NCBI GenBank assembly: GCA_964404205.1
Contig: CAYOJD010000078.1
Coordinates: 1-16,118, forward strand
DNA: 16,118 nt
Direction of reading: 5' to 3'
Origin: CAZWBR01 sp964404205
GTDB lineage: Bacteria; Bacteroidota; Bacteroidia; Bacteroidales; Prolixibacteraceae
Each line of letters starts with the position of its first letter. Position 1 is the first letter of the stretch. A program made the position numbers and the translations under genes. Positions 1 to 6,408 of the stretch are shown one piece after another. The notes under the pieces were generated by a model. The model was not told where the DNA came from, ran no database searches, and saw only the letters and a list, made by a program, of their open reading frames with translations.

Positions 1-48
1 ATAACCAATGGAATACTTTATTTTTGAATGTAGCTAGTTAGGGGAAGA

Positions 49-459
49 TTACACTGTCCTGTACTGTTTTAAAGTCGACGGAGAATAATCATTCCTCAAC
101 GTCGCTTCTACATCTTGAATTATGGAATCAAAAACTTCCAAAAATCCCTGACCGCTGCTTAATCCCAGAAATTTGTCTCTGATTGCAAAGACATCAAAAG
201 GCCCACCAAGAGAATCCAACTGGTTGTAAATATCCTGGACTTTAGTCCTGATCTTTGCTAGTCGGTTGTTGATTACTTTAATTTCTTCCGATTTCCCATC
301 AGCAAGCTGTGCTGATTCAATCCAGGAAAATTTTTCCAGAAAAAATCCGGTAGAAGTTTCGAAGCGATGGCCCCTCATTGTACACCTTAAATACAACGGG
401 AATTTCCCGTCAGACCTTGATTTAGATCTCTTTAGCTGAAAACAAACTGAAATTCTCAT
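49..459 (-). pseudogene. Truncated tyrosine integrase (arm-binding N-terminus only)
   Basis: The 136-residue frame starts at an ATG and resembles the N-terminus of Bacteroidetes phage/transposon tyrosine recombinases. It has an arm-type DNA-binding beta region at about residues 1-50 (pattern LKRSKSRSDGKFPLYLR), a helical linker at about 55-100, and the start of the SAM-like core-binding domain (STLKQYRTV) at the very end. The family is usually about 400 residues with a catalytic R-H-R-Y domain; here translation stops at a TAA right after the start of the core-binding domain. The 48 bases that remain to the window edge carry stops in all three frames, although a +1 shift before the last Val would read CNLPLTSYIQK and resemble a continuation. 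It is therefore most likely a decayed integrase. It lies 288 bp beyond the 3' end of tRNA-Arg and points away from it, the usual place for an integrase next to an attachment site. Identification rests on sequence pattern only. Confidence 0.6.
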
Positions 460-462
460 AAT

Positions 463-489
463 CCTATTTTACAATATTATCAAAATAGG
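463..489. repeat. 8-bp inverted repeat at the integrase promoter
   Basis: CCTATTTT (463-470) and AAAATAGG (482-489) are perfect inverted copies separated by 11 bp. They lie immediately upstream of the integrase remnant's ATG (457-459). The spacing suits a dimeric DNA-binding protein or an excisionase/integrase control site; the function is inferred. Confidence 0.4.
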
Positions 490-606
490 TCTCGCTTTCA
501 ACGCTAAACATACCTAAAAACAACGGATTTTCAGCGTATTAAAACGAACCAAATGAAATCAATTTGTATTGAATTACAGTAAGTTACAGCAATAGCGAGA
601 CCTATT
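484..606. repeat. 13-bp inverted pair containing GAGACC, candidate integrase arm sites
   Basis: AATAGGTCTCGCT (484-496) recurs as its perfect reverse complement AGCGAGACCTATT at 594-606. A weaker copy, ATGGGTCTCGATT, is at 622-634, and GAGACC also occurs at 814-819 in the 5' acceptor strand of the tRNA. The 460-747 interval has no coding potential that I can see, and these repeats plus the tRNA terminator are its main content. Repeated sites between an integrase gene and a tRNA suggest recombinase arm-type binding sites; this is inference. Confidence 0.45.
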
Positions 607-689
607 AACCATTTTTTTAGTATGGGTCTCGATTTAGTCCCTTTTTTGTTGATTTTTAGTGCATTTTTTGACTATTTGACAAAAATAAA

Positions 690-723
690 AAAAGCACTTT
701 AATCATTGAATTTAAGTGCTTTT
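690..723 (-). terminator. Intrinsic terminator of tRNA-Arg
   Basis: AAAAGCACTT (690-699) and AAGTGCTTTT (714-723) form a perfect 10-bp stem with a 14-nt loop. On the minus strand the stem is followed by a T-rich run (the A-tract 681-693 on the plus strand). It sits 24 bp beyond the tRNA 3' end, so it ends the tRNA transcript and probably any read-through from the aminotransferase-like gene. The T-tract on the plus side is short, so activity in that direction is less sure. Confidence 0.75.
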
Positions 724-747
724 AGTTCAATTTAATTTCTTTTTCAG

Positions 748-819
748 TAGTCCCACCGGGAATCGAACCCAGATTTACAGTTTAGGAAACTGTCGTTCTA
801 TCCGTTGAACTATGAGACC
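748..819 (-). tRNA. tRNA-Arg (anticodon CCT)
   Basis: The reverse complement folds as a 72-nt cloverleaf. The acceptor strand GGTCTCA pairs with TGGGACT (with one G-T and one T-G pair), followed by discriminator A. The D-arm is AGTTCAACGGATAGAACG-like. The anticodon stem ACAGT/ACTGT closes the loop TTCCTAA, giving anticodon CCT, which reads AGG. The T-arm is CTGGG-TTCGATT-CCCGG. CCA is not encoded (CTGA follows). tRNA-Arg(CCU) is a common attachment target for integrative elements, and an integrase remnant lies downstream of its 3' end. Confidence 0.95.
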
Positions 820-841
820 ATATTTTGCCAATTGAGCAGCG

Positions 842-872
842 CAAAAATAGCTTTTTTTGTCAAAGCAGCAAA
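842..872 (-). promoter_or_regulatory. Bacteroidetes-type promoter of tRNA-Arg
   Basis: On the minus strand, TTTG (-33 element, 869-872) is separated by exactly 19 bp from TATTTTTG (-7 element, 842-849). This matches the Bacteroidetes sigma-ABfr consensus TTTG-N19-TAnnTTTG. Transcription would start around 835, about 15 nt upstream of the mature tRNA 5' end. Confidence 0.75.
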
Positions 873-903
873 AGATGAAATGAAAAGGGAGAGTGTTGCA
901 ATT

Positions 904-2052
904 TTAAGCCAGCGGAACTTTTTTGAACCTGCGGGCGGCATCTTCAAGCACTTCGTCTGACTTGGCAAAGCAAATCCTAATCAGTTGATTCTTGGTTTTT
1001 TCATGGTGAAAAGCTGAGAATGGCATCGCGGCAATCCCAAACTCTTTAATCAATCTGACTGCAAATTCGGAATCAGGCTCGTCACTAATTTTTCCATAAT
1101 CGAGCAACTGATAGAACGTTGAATGAGTGGGGACAATCTCAAAGTTGGAATCTCCCAACATTTTGGCAAAATGATCCCTCTTTTCCTGATAATAGGCCGA
1201 TATCGTACTGAATTTCTGCTCTTTTTGTAAAAACTCACCTAAGGCAAACTGAGCTGGAGTGTTAAGGCTAAATCCTTGATATTGATGAACTTTTCGAAAT
1301 TCACTCATTAGTTTATCCGAGCCAACGATATAGCTTATTCCCCACCCGCTAATGTTGAAAATGGTGCCGAATGACGACACAATCAGGCTCTTGGAGGCCA
1401 GTTCCGGAACCGATGCGATGCTTTTGAATTTCTGGTTGTCGAAAACAATATTGTTGTACACTTCGTTGCACAGTACCACGATACGGGTGCCGTTAATCAT
1501 TCTCTTCAACTGATCCAGATCTTCGCTCTGAAATAATCTTCCAATTGGGTTTTGAGGATTTTGAAGGATGATCATCCTTGTTTTCGAAGTAACCAGCTTC
1601 TTTACCTCATCCCAGTCGATTCTGTATTCCGGGTAGCGCAGGTTGACAAAGATGGGCCTGCCACCCGACATTTCGATAAATGGGGCATACGACTCCTGTA
1701 CCGGCTCAAAAATGATTACCTCTTCGCCATCTTTTACGAAAGTGCTGATGGCGGTACTCATTGCCTGCGATGTGCCGGCTGTAATGGTAATGTCTGAGGC
1801 GGCTTTGTAATCAGTATGATTTTCGCGGTTGACAAGCGAAATGATTTGCTCTCGAAGCGATTCCACACCTTCGTTGGGCGAAAAATCGTTGTACCCAAGC
1901 CGCATATATTTCCCAACCAAATCGATTAGCCCTTCGGGACAGATGAAATCCGAATCAGGCAGGATCATGTCAAGAGCATTGCACTCTTTGGCAATTTCCA
2001 GCATCGATATGAAGGAACTTTTTTTCGTGGATGGAATCTTTGATATAACCAT
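904..2052 (-). CDS. YbdL/KAT-type class I aminotransferase homologue lacking catalytic residues (probable pseudoenzyme)
   Basis: The 382-residue protein aligns along its whole length with methionine/kynurenine aminotransferases such as E. coli YbdL (386 aa), a fold-type I PLP family. Shared landmarks are YAPFIEMSGG, RIDWDE, the NPQNPIG loop (N168), EVY (Y199), VSSFG, SGW, RKVHQY, NTPAQ and the substrate-carboxylate arginine in IRICFAK (R359). The cofactor site is altered. The Schiff-base lysine of SSFGK is Thr230 (codon 1363-1365, ACC). The pyridine-N1 aspartate of S-D-E-V-Y is Asn196 (codon 1465-1467, AAC). The lysine of GWK is Gly238. The tyrosine of DPSY is Gln119, and the N-terminal GFPDF loop reads PDSDF. 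No frameshift or internal stop is present. Without the lysine, normal transamination is not expected, so a regulatory, scaffolding or ligand-binding role, or slow decay, is inferred. The ATG at 2052 is chosen over an upstream TTG at 2103 because a good promoter lies between them. Confidence 0.85.
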   Translation of the reverse strand: MVISKIPSTKKSSFISMLEIAKECNALDMILPDSDFICPEGLIDLVGKYMRLGYNDFSPNEGVESLREQIISLVNRENHTDYKAASDITITAGTSQAMSTAISTFVKDGEEVIIFEPVQESYAPFIEMSGGRPIFVNLRYPEYRIDWDEVKKLVTSKTRMIILQNPQNPIGRLFQSEDLDQLKRMINGTRIVVLCNEVYNNIVFDNQKFKSIASVPELASKSLIVSSFGTIFNISGWGISYIVGSDKLMSEFRKVHQYQGFSLNTPAQFALGEFLQKEQKFSTISAYYQEKRDHFAKMLGDSNFEIVPTHSTFYQLLDYGKISDEPDSEFAVRLIKEFGIAAMPFSAFHHEKTKNQLIRICFAKSDEVLEDAARRFKKVPLA

Positions 2053-2073
2053 GATTAGCGACAATAGGTATGG

Positions 2074-2104
2074 CAAAAATAAGAATAAATTTCTCTCCGT
2101 CAAC
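2074..2104 (-). promoter_or_regulatory. Promoter of the aminotransferase-like gene
   Basis: On the minus strand, GTTG (2101-2104) is followed after 19 bp by TATTTTTG (2074-2081), a near-perfect Bacteroidetes -33/-7 pair. Transcription should begin near 2067, about 15 nt before the ATG at 2052. This gives the gene its own promoter and rules against a start at 2103. Confidence 0.65.
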
Positions 2105-2167
2105 CTGGAATAACTGAATAGATTACAAAATCGAGATAAAAATTATTAATACTCTGAAAGATAGATG

Positions 2168-2896
2168 TTAGTTGGCGAATAACTCCTGTAGCACTTCAAG
2201 TGAATTTATTTTTACCGTTGTGCCAAAATGAAGTGAATAATATTCGATAATTAAGTTCAGCAGCTCCTTCCGTTCCTTACTGTTTATTAAATACTGATTG
2301 CAGTTGTTGAAATTTATTTTGATAAGTTGAGAAAACAGTGCACTGGTGTGGCTGTCCATAAAATAACGGTGAAGGGGACTTTTCCCGACAAATGTTCCGG
2401 CCACCAAATCGAAAAAAAGGTTGGTTTCGGAGTGATTATTTTCGGGGCTAAATCCAAGAAAACGGGTAAGTTGGACAAGAAATACCAGATGAAAATTAGT
2501 GATCCCCTCCGTCATGAGATCAAGAAACCGCAAAGAATGATAAACATAAGTAAACAGTTCGGGATGCGCCTCCTCTTCTTTTAATATTTTGTAAAGCACT
2601 TCAGCAATAAAAATAGCTTCAGTTGATTTGATTATATCGAATGGGATTGTAATATAAGGCTCTGCAATTTTCAACTCTTTTGCCCTTTGTAACTCTCTTC
2701 CGGCTTTATGTTCGATTTCGCAATCAATCAGGAATAGTGGCTGCAACAGGTTTGCTTTTCGCGGCGACTTTTTGCTGCGGGTTCCCTGTAGCAACAGTGC
2801 CATGCGGCCGGAACTTTCGGTATAAACAGTTACAACTAATCCGGTGTCACCGTATTTGAGTGTGTGAAGTACAACTGCGCGGGTTTTTTGGATCAT
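2168..2896 (-). CDS. recO: DNA repair protein RecO
   Basis: The product (242 aa, ATG at 2896) loads RecA onto SSB-coated single-stranded DNA with RecR/RecF during recombinational repair and also anneals strands; it acts in the cytoplasm. The N-terminus shows the RecO OB-fold pattern: TRAVVLHTLKYGDTGLVVTVYT at about residues 5-26, then the G-R-M-A-L-L-L-Q-G strand and the basic RSKKSPRKANLLQPL segment at 30-54. The rest is the helical RecO C-terminal domain (LKIAEPYITIPFDI, AIFIAEVLYKIL, FLGFSPE). No CxxC zinc cluster is visible. Length is normal for the family. It lies 12 bp downstream of rdgB and is probably co-transcribed with rdgB and pgl. Confidence 0.92.
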   Translation of the reverse strand: MIQKTRAVVLHTLKYGDTGLVVTVYTESSGRMALLLQGTRSKKSPRKANLLQPLFLIDCEIEHKAGRELQRAKELKIAEPYITIPFDIIKSTEAIFIAEVLYKILKEEEAHPELFTYVYHSLRFLDLMTEGITNFHLVFLVQLTRFLGFSPENNHSETNLFFDLVAGTFVGKSPLHRYFMDSHTSALFSQLIKINFNNCNQYLINSKERKELLNLIIEYYSLHFGTTVKINSLEVLQELFAN

Positions 2897-2908
2897 TGTT
2901 GTTTGGAA

Positions 2909-3487
2909 CTATTTACCCTTCAAATATTGAACGAGTTTAGCGAAGGCATTGCCACGGTGGCTGATGCGGTTTTTCTCTTCGGCTGACATTTCGGCGAATG
3001 TGTGGTTATAGCCGTCGGGAACAAAAATGGGGTCGTAACCGAAACCCGTGGTACCACGCCGTTCAGAGATAATTTTGCCGTTGACAATTCCTTCGAACTG
3101 CATCTCTTCGCCCGAAATGATCAGCGAAATTACACAACGAAACCGGGCCTTCCGGTTTTTGAGATCCTGCATTTTTTCCAGAACCTTTGCCACATTGGCT
3201 TCGGCGCATTTGGCATCGCCGGCATAGCGGGCCGAGTAAACTCCAGGCTCGTTGTTTAATGCTTCAATTTCGAGGCCGGTATCGTCGGCGAAGCAATCGA
3301 AGTGAAACCGGTCCCAGATGTAGAATGATTTTTGAGACGCATTGGCCTCAAGTGTTTCACCGGTTTCGGGTATATCGTCGGAACAGCCAATCTCATTCAA
3401 ACTGAGAAGTTCAAACGAGTTGTCCAGCATTTCTTTGATTTCGTGAAGTTTGTGAGAATTGTTGGTGGCAAATACAAGTTTTTCCAT
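2909..3487 (-). CDS. rdgB: dITP/XTP pyrophosphatase (RdgB/HAM1 family)
   Basis: The enzyme hydrolyses non-canonical purine triphosphates (dITP, XTP, ITP) to monophosphate and pyrophosphate, cleaning the nucleotide pool. The 192-residue protein has the family motifs in order: substrate/phosphate motif ATNNSHKLHEI (residues 7-17), ETGETLEANA (41-50), the catalytic-acid motif ADDTGLEI (67-74), PGVYSARYAG (81-90), FGYDPIF (149-155), and ISHRGNA near the end (175-181). The ATG at 3487 starts directly at MEKLVFATNN; an upstream in-frame TTG at 3508 would add only a lysine-rich stub that the family does not need. It lies 24 bp after pgl and 12 bp before recO, which suggests one transcript. Confidence 0.93.
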   Translation of the reverse strand: MEKLVFATNNSHKLHEIKEMLDNSFELLSLNEIGCSDDIPETGETLEANASQKSFYIWDRFHFDCFADDTGLEIEALNNEPGVYSARYAGDAKCAEANVAKVLEKMQDLKNRKARFRCVISLIISGEEMQFEGIVNGKIISERRGTTGFGYDPIFVPDGYNHTFAEMSAEEKNRISHRGNAFAKLVQYLKGK

Positions 3488-3511
3488 TTTCTTTTTTTTT
3501 GATGGCAAGAT

Positions 3512-4222
3512 TTAGAGCAACGAGGCGGCATCTTCGTCGAGCAGCCAGATGGTTTTCGAGCGATCGATCATTTTCGCCGGATATTTGGCCGAATTTTGGT
3601 CGTACGATACAATTTGTTCGAATTTTTCGGCTTTATTCTTTCCGGTGATGAGCATAACAATTTGTTTGGCATTGTTGATTGATTTCCCGGTAAGGGTAAC
3701 TCTTGGCTGACCCGAAACGGGGTGGTTCCCGATTGCACAGCTTTCCGGTGCTTTCCAGAGATTAATTTGATGAGGGAAGATTGAGGCGGTATGGCCATCA
3801 TCGCCCATCCCTAATACAATTAAATCGAAAAGCGGCCAGCCATCCTTTTGCGGCACATCTTTCGACAGAATTTCAATATAATCGGCTAGCGCGGTGTTGG
3901 GAGAAAGTTCTCCTTTTACACGGAAAATATTGGCTTCGGGAATGGCTACTTTATCCAAAAGATGTTCTTTGGCCATTTTGTAATTGCTTTCGGTGTCGTT
4001 GGGGGCAACGCAACGTTCGTCGACCCAGAATATTTTGATATTATTCCACTTCACTGATTTTGCAAATTTAACGGCAATATGGTCAAAAATGGTTTCAGGG
4101 GTTTTGCCGCCCGAAATAGCAATGTATTTTGTAGCTCCGTCGGCAGTTGTTTCGGCCAGAATCTCACCGAAATAGTCGGCCAGTTCGGCTTTATCTTCGA
4201 AAACATGGATTTCCTGTCTCAT
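3512..4222 (-). CDS. pgl: 6-phosphogluconolactonase
   Basis: Catalyses hydrolysis of 6-phosphoglucono-1,5-lactone to 6-phosphogluconate, the second step of the oxidative pentose phosphate pathway, in the cytosol. With the ATG at 4222 the protein has 236 residues, normal for the DevB/Pgl family. Visible motifs are ISGGKTP (residues 36-42, phosphate binding), FWVDER (65-70), and LGMGDDGHTASIFP (137-150) with the catalytic-region histidine. RVTLTGKSINNA follows further on. A GTG at 4288 would add 22 residues with no family counterpart, so the ATG is preferred. The usual partners zwf and gnd are not in the window; pgl instead heads a group with rdgB and recO. No convincing promoter was found upstream. 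Confidence 0.92.
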   Translation of the reverse strand: MRQEIHVFEDKAELADYFGEILAETTADGATKYIAISGGKTPETIFDHIAVKFAKSVKWNNIKIFWVDERCVAPNDTESNYKMAKEHLLDKVAIPEANIFRVKGELSPNTALADYIEILSKDVPQKDGWPLFDLIVLGMGDDGHTASIFPHQINLWKAPESCAIGNHPVSGQPRVTLTGKSINNAKQIVMLITGKNKAEKFEQIVSYDQNSAKYPAKMIDRSKTIWLLDEDAASLL

Positions 4223-4346
4223 AACATTGATTTTAATGCTGGGATAAACATCCGAAGAATTTGTAAAATACGCAAATGGGCTATGCACCCTTTATGAATC
4301 TTAACAATTAAAAATCTAATTTGTTAAAAGCGGGGGAAATGATAAC

Positions 4347-4365
4347 GAGGCCGTTAGTTGGCCTC
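4347..4365 (-). terminator. Possible terminator after the response regulator
   Basis: GAGGCC (4347-4352) and GGCCTC (4360-4365) form a perfect 6-bp stem with a 7-nt loop that overlaps the TGA stop codon of the response regulator. On the minus strand the sequence after the stem (GTTATCATTT) is only moderately T-rich, so this is a weak intrinsic terminator or a 3'-end hairpin. Confidence 0.45.
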
Positions 4366-5080
4366 AAAAAAAGCGTCTGTTGACAAATTCCTGAAATTTC
4401 TCCTTGTATTGGTCGCTGACCGGAATGTAATTTTTCCCGAAAACGATGCGGCTTCGCTCGATGGTTTCCACTTTGTCAAGATTAACGATGTACGATCGGT
4501 GAATGCGCATAAATTGCTCTTCGGGCAACTTCTGTTCGATGGTTTTCAGAGTGTTTAGCGACATAATTGGCTTGGGTTCGTTGTCGGTAAAAACTTTGAT
4601 ATAATCTTTTAGCCCTTCGATATAGAGGATGTTATCGAAATTTATTCGTCTGATTTTGTAATCCGATTTTAGAAATAGAAAGGGCTCAGTAGCTTGTACA
4701 GGCATGGCCGAATGATTTTCGAGTTCGACCAGCTTTCGGGCTTTCATCACTGCTTTTAGAAATTCGTCGTAACTGAATGGTTTTAGCAGGTAATCTACAG
4801 CATCGAGTTTGAACCCTTCGAGTGCATATTTTTCATATGCTGTAGTGAAAATGACCTTTGGCCCTTTTTCAAGTGTGCGGACAAAATCGGTTCCTGTCAA
4901 GTCGGGCATCTGGATGTCGATTAAAATAAGATCGACATGATTATCGGTAAGAAAATCAATGGCATCGAGCGGATTGTCGAAGGTTGCAGAGAGATCGAGA
5001 AATGGTGTTTTCTGCACATAATCGGCTACCAGCTTCAAGGCAAGAGGTTCGTCGTCGATCGCTATTGTTTTGATTTTCAT
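4364..5080 (-). CDS. LytTR-family response regulator
   Basis: A 238-residue transcription regulator with an N-terminal receiver domain (about 1-120) and a C-terminal LytTR DNA-binding domain (about 137-236). The receiver shows the acidic pocket IDDEP (D9, D10), phospho-acceptor D55 in LILIDIQMPD, FTTAYEKYALEGF around 78-90 and the conserved lysine K100 in DYLLKPF. The LytTR part shows FLFLKSDYKIRRINFDNILYIE-like strands, then DYIKVFTD, LKTIEQKLP and the typical FMRIHRSYIVNLDKVE segment. LytTR proteins bind paired direct repeats with about two helical turns between them and activate transcription. Its ATG lies 12 bp after the stop codon of the histidine kinase, so the two form an operon and a cognate pair. 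Confidence 0.92.
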   Translation of the reverse strand: MKIKTIAIDDEPLALKLVADYVQKTPFLDLSATFDNPLDAIDFLTDNHVDLILIDIQMPDLTGTDFVRTLEKGPKVIFTTAYEKYALEGFKLDAVDYLLKPFSYDEFLKAVMKARKLVELENHSAMPVQATEPFLFLKSDYKIRRINFDNILYIEGLKDYIKVFTDNEPKPIMSLNTLKTIEQKLPEEQFMRIHRSYIVNLDKVETIERSRIVFGKNYIPVSDQYKEKFQEFVNRRFF

Positions 5081-5092
5081 AATAGACGAGCT

Positions 5093-6172
5093 TTACACCT
5101 GAATGGTGAGGTTTACGGTAAAGATTTGTCCGTCGTCGACAATTTCGAGCGTATGTTTCAGCGGGAAAAGAAGTGCGAGCCTTTTGCGTACGTTTTCCAA
5201 CCCAATGCCGGTGTGTTGTCCGTCTCCTGTTTGGCTGCTTCGGCCAATGGTATTGCGGCAATTAAAATGTATCGCTGTTGGATTCACCTTCATATCGATG
5301 GCAATAAAACTTCTTTCGCGGTAGCTAATGCCATGTTTAAATGCGTTTTCGATAAATGGGATGAAAAGTAATGGTTCAATCTCAATATTATTGAAATCGG
5401 TAGGAAAGTGAACTGTCAGCTCTACTTTGCTGGTTAAGCGCAGGCGCATTAAATCGATATAGTTGTTCATGAAACTAATTTCGTGGCTGAGTGGACTTTT
5501 GCCATGTTCCGATTCGTAGAGGAGATAGCGCATCAGTTTCGAAAGTTTGAGTACCGAATCGCGGGCCACGGTTGTATCGAGATCGATAAGCGAATAGATA
5601 TTGTTCAGTGTATTGAAAAAGAAATGTGGGCTGACCTGGTTTTTGAGAAATGCAAGTTCGGAGTTAAGTTTTTCTTTTTCAAGTTCTTTGTGGCGGGTTT
5701 CATTTTGTTTTAGCTTATCGAGAACGCCTAATCCAATGGCAAATCCCGAAACAAGTGTAGAAACAATCAGGTGGTTATAAAACCCAAATGCCTTCATTGG
5801 CGGTCGAAATTTGTCATTTCCTGTAATTTTTTGCATTCCTTCGGTAAAGCGCTTTTCACCTTCAGGATCAAAAAATAAGGAGTGGTTGACAAATTCGTTG
5901 ATAAAATGGGTGCTCAAAATCAACGCAGCCAGAATAACAAAGTAAGCCAGCTTTTTATCCTGAAGAAAGAATTTTGGGACAAGCCATAAGTAACCGAGAT
6001 AAAAAATTGCCCCGGTCAGAAATGTCCTGACATAGAATGAATAGAACCGATCCGGGTTTCTGTCGCTGAATGTGCTGAAAAAATAGATGGGGATTGCTAT
6101 CACAAAAAACCATCCCAGCGCGTGAAGTGCAATTTGGAGCCTTTTATCTGATATGGGTTTTGATTTTATCAT
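5093..6172 (-). CDS. LytS/YehU-type sensor histidine kinase (His_kinase family)
   Basis: A 359-residue inner-membrane kinase. Four hydrophobic segments are seen at about 13-33, 46-66, 76-97 and 131-150, followed by a charged coiled-coil linker (about 152-178). The phospho-acceptor box QVSPHFFFNTLNNIYSLI puts the histidine at H183. A HATPase_c domain follows with N-box ENAFKHG (275-281) and G-box TGIGLENVRKRL (321-332). There is no separate periplasmic sensor domain; the segment between the third and fourth helices (about 98-130) is the only sizeable loop. Its partner is the LytTR regulator 12 bp downstream. It has its own promoter and lies about 240 bp downstream of a four-gene efflux operon in the same direction, which suggests that the pair controls or responds to that pump; this link is inference. 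Confidence 0.92.
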   Translation of the reverse strand: MIKSKPISDKRLQIALHALGWFFVIAIPIYFFSTFSDRNPDRFYSFYVRTFLTGAIFYLGYLWLVPKFFLQDKKLAYFVILAALILSTHFINEFVNHSLFFDPEGEKRFTEGMQKITGNDKFRPPMKAFGFYNHLIVSTLVSGFAIGLGVLDKLKQNETRHKELEKEKLNSELAFLKNQVSPHFFFNTLNNIYSLIDLDTTVARDSVLKLSKLMRYLLYESEHGKSPLSHEISFMNNYIDLMRLRLTSKVELTVHFPTDFNNIEIEPLLFIPFIENAFKHGISYRERSFIAIDMKVNPTAIHFNCRNTIGRSSQTGDGQHTGIGLENVRKRLALLFPLKHTLEIVDDGQIFTVNLTIQV

Positions 6173-6188
6173 TGCTGAACATTTGATT

Positions 6189-6218
6189 CAAAGATAATCA
6201 TTTCGAAAATCAATCAAT
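6189..6218 (-). promoter_or_regulatory. Promoter of the histidine kinase/response regulator pair
   Basis: On the minus strand, TATCTTTG (6189-6196) matches the -7 consensus TAnnTTTG exactly, and ATTG (6215-6218) sits 18 bp upstream as a partial -33 element. Transcription would begin near 6182, giving a leader of about 10 nt. Confidence 0.55.
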
Positions 6219-6283
6219 CGGTTTCGGTAAGAGAGACTGAACGGGCGCAACCCGACAAAGACAAGTTAACCACTTCCCAAAAA

Positions 6284-6327
6284 CCACTAACTACTAACCA
6301 TTATTTAACTACTAACTACCAACTACA
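6284..6327. repeat. Degenerate ACTAAC/AACTAC repeat between efflux and kinase operons
   Basis: AACTACTAAC occurs at 6289-6298 and again at 6307-6316, surrounded by further ACTAAC and AACTAC units. The 6173-6408 interval otherwise holds only the kinase promoter; I see no gene and no strong terminator in it. The role of the repeat is unknown. Confidence 0.4.
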
Positions 6328-6408
6328 GTCATCAAAACTGGAATAAAGTTAGATTGCCCGTTATCGGAAATTGGCTCGTATCAGTCTCTTTATCTTGATT
6401 TTGTAATA

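Noticed and set aside
630..645. Possible att repeat of the tRNA 3' end (TAGTCCC at 635-641)
   Set aside because: Only about 7 bp match the tRNA 3' end at 748-754, too short to support an attachment-site duplication.
1330..1480. Frameshift or sequencing error as the reason for the missing catalytic residues
   Set aside because: The flanking residues stay in the family pattern on both sides of Thr230 and Asn196, so no frame change is involved. Each position would need at least a two-base (ACC to AAA/AAG) or one-base (AAC to GAC) substitution, not an indel.
2053..2103. Extended N-terminus of the aminotransferase-like protein from a TTG
   Set aside because: A consensus promoter lies inside this interval and the extra residues have no counterpart in the family.
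4937..5371. 144-codon open frame on the plus strand
   Set aside because: It lies antisense to the response regulator and histidine kinase, both intact and well recognised; the frame has no family resemblance and no promoter or start context.
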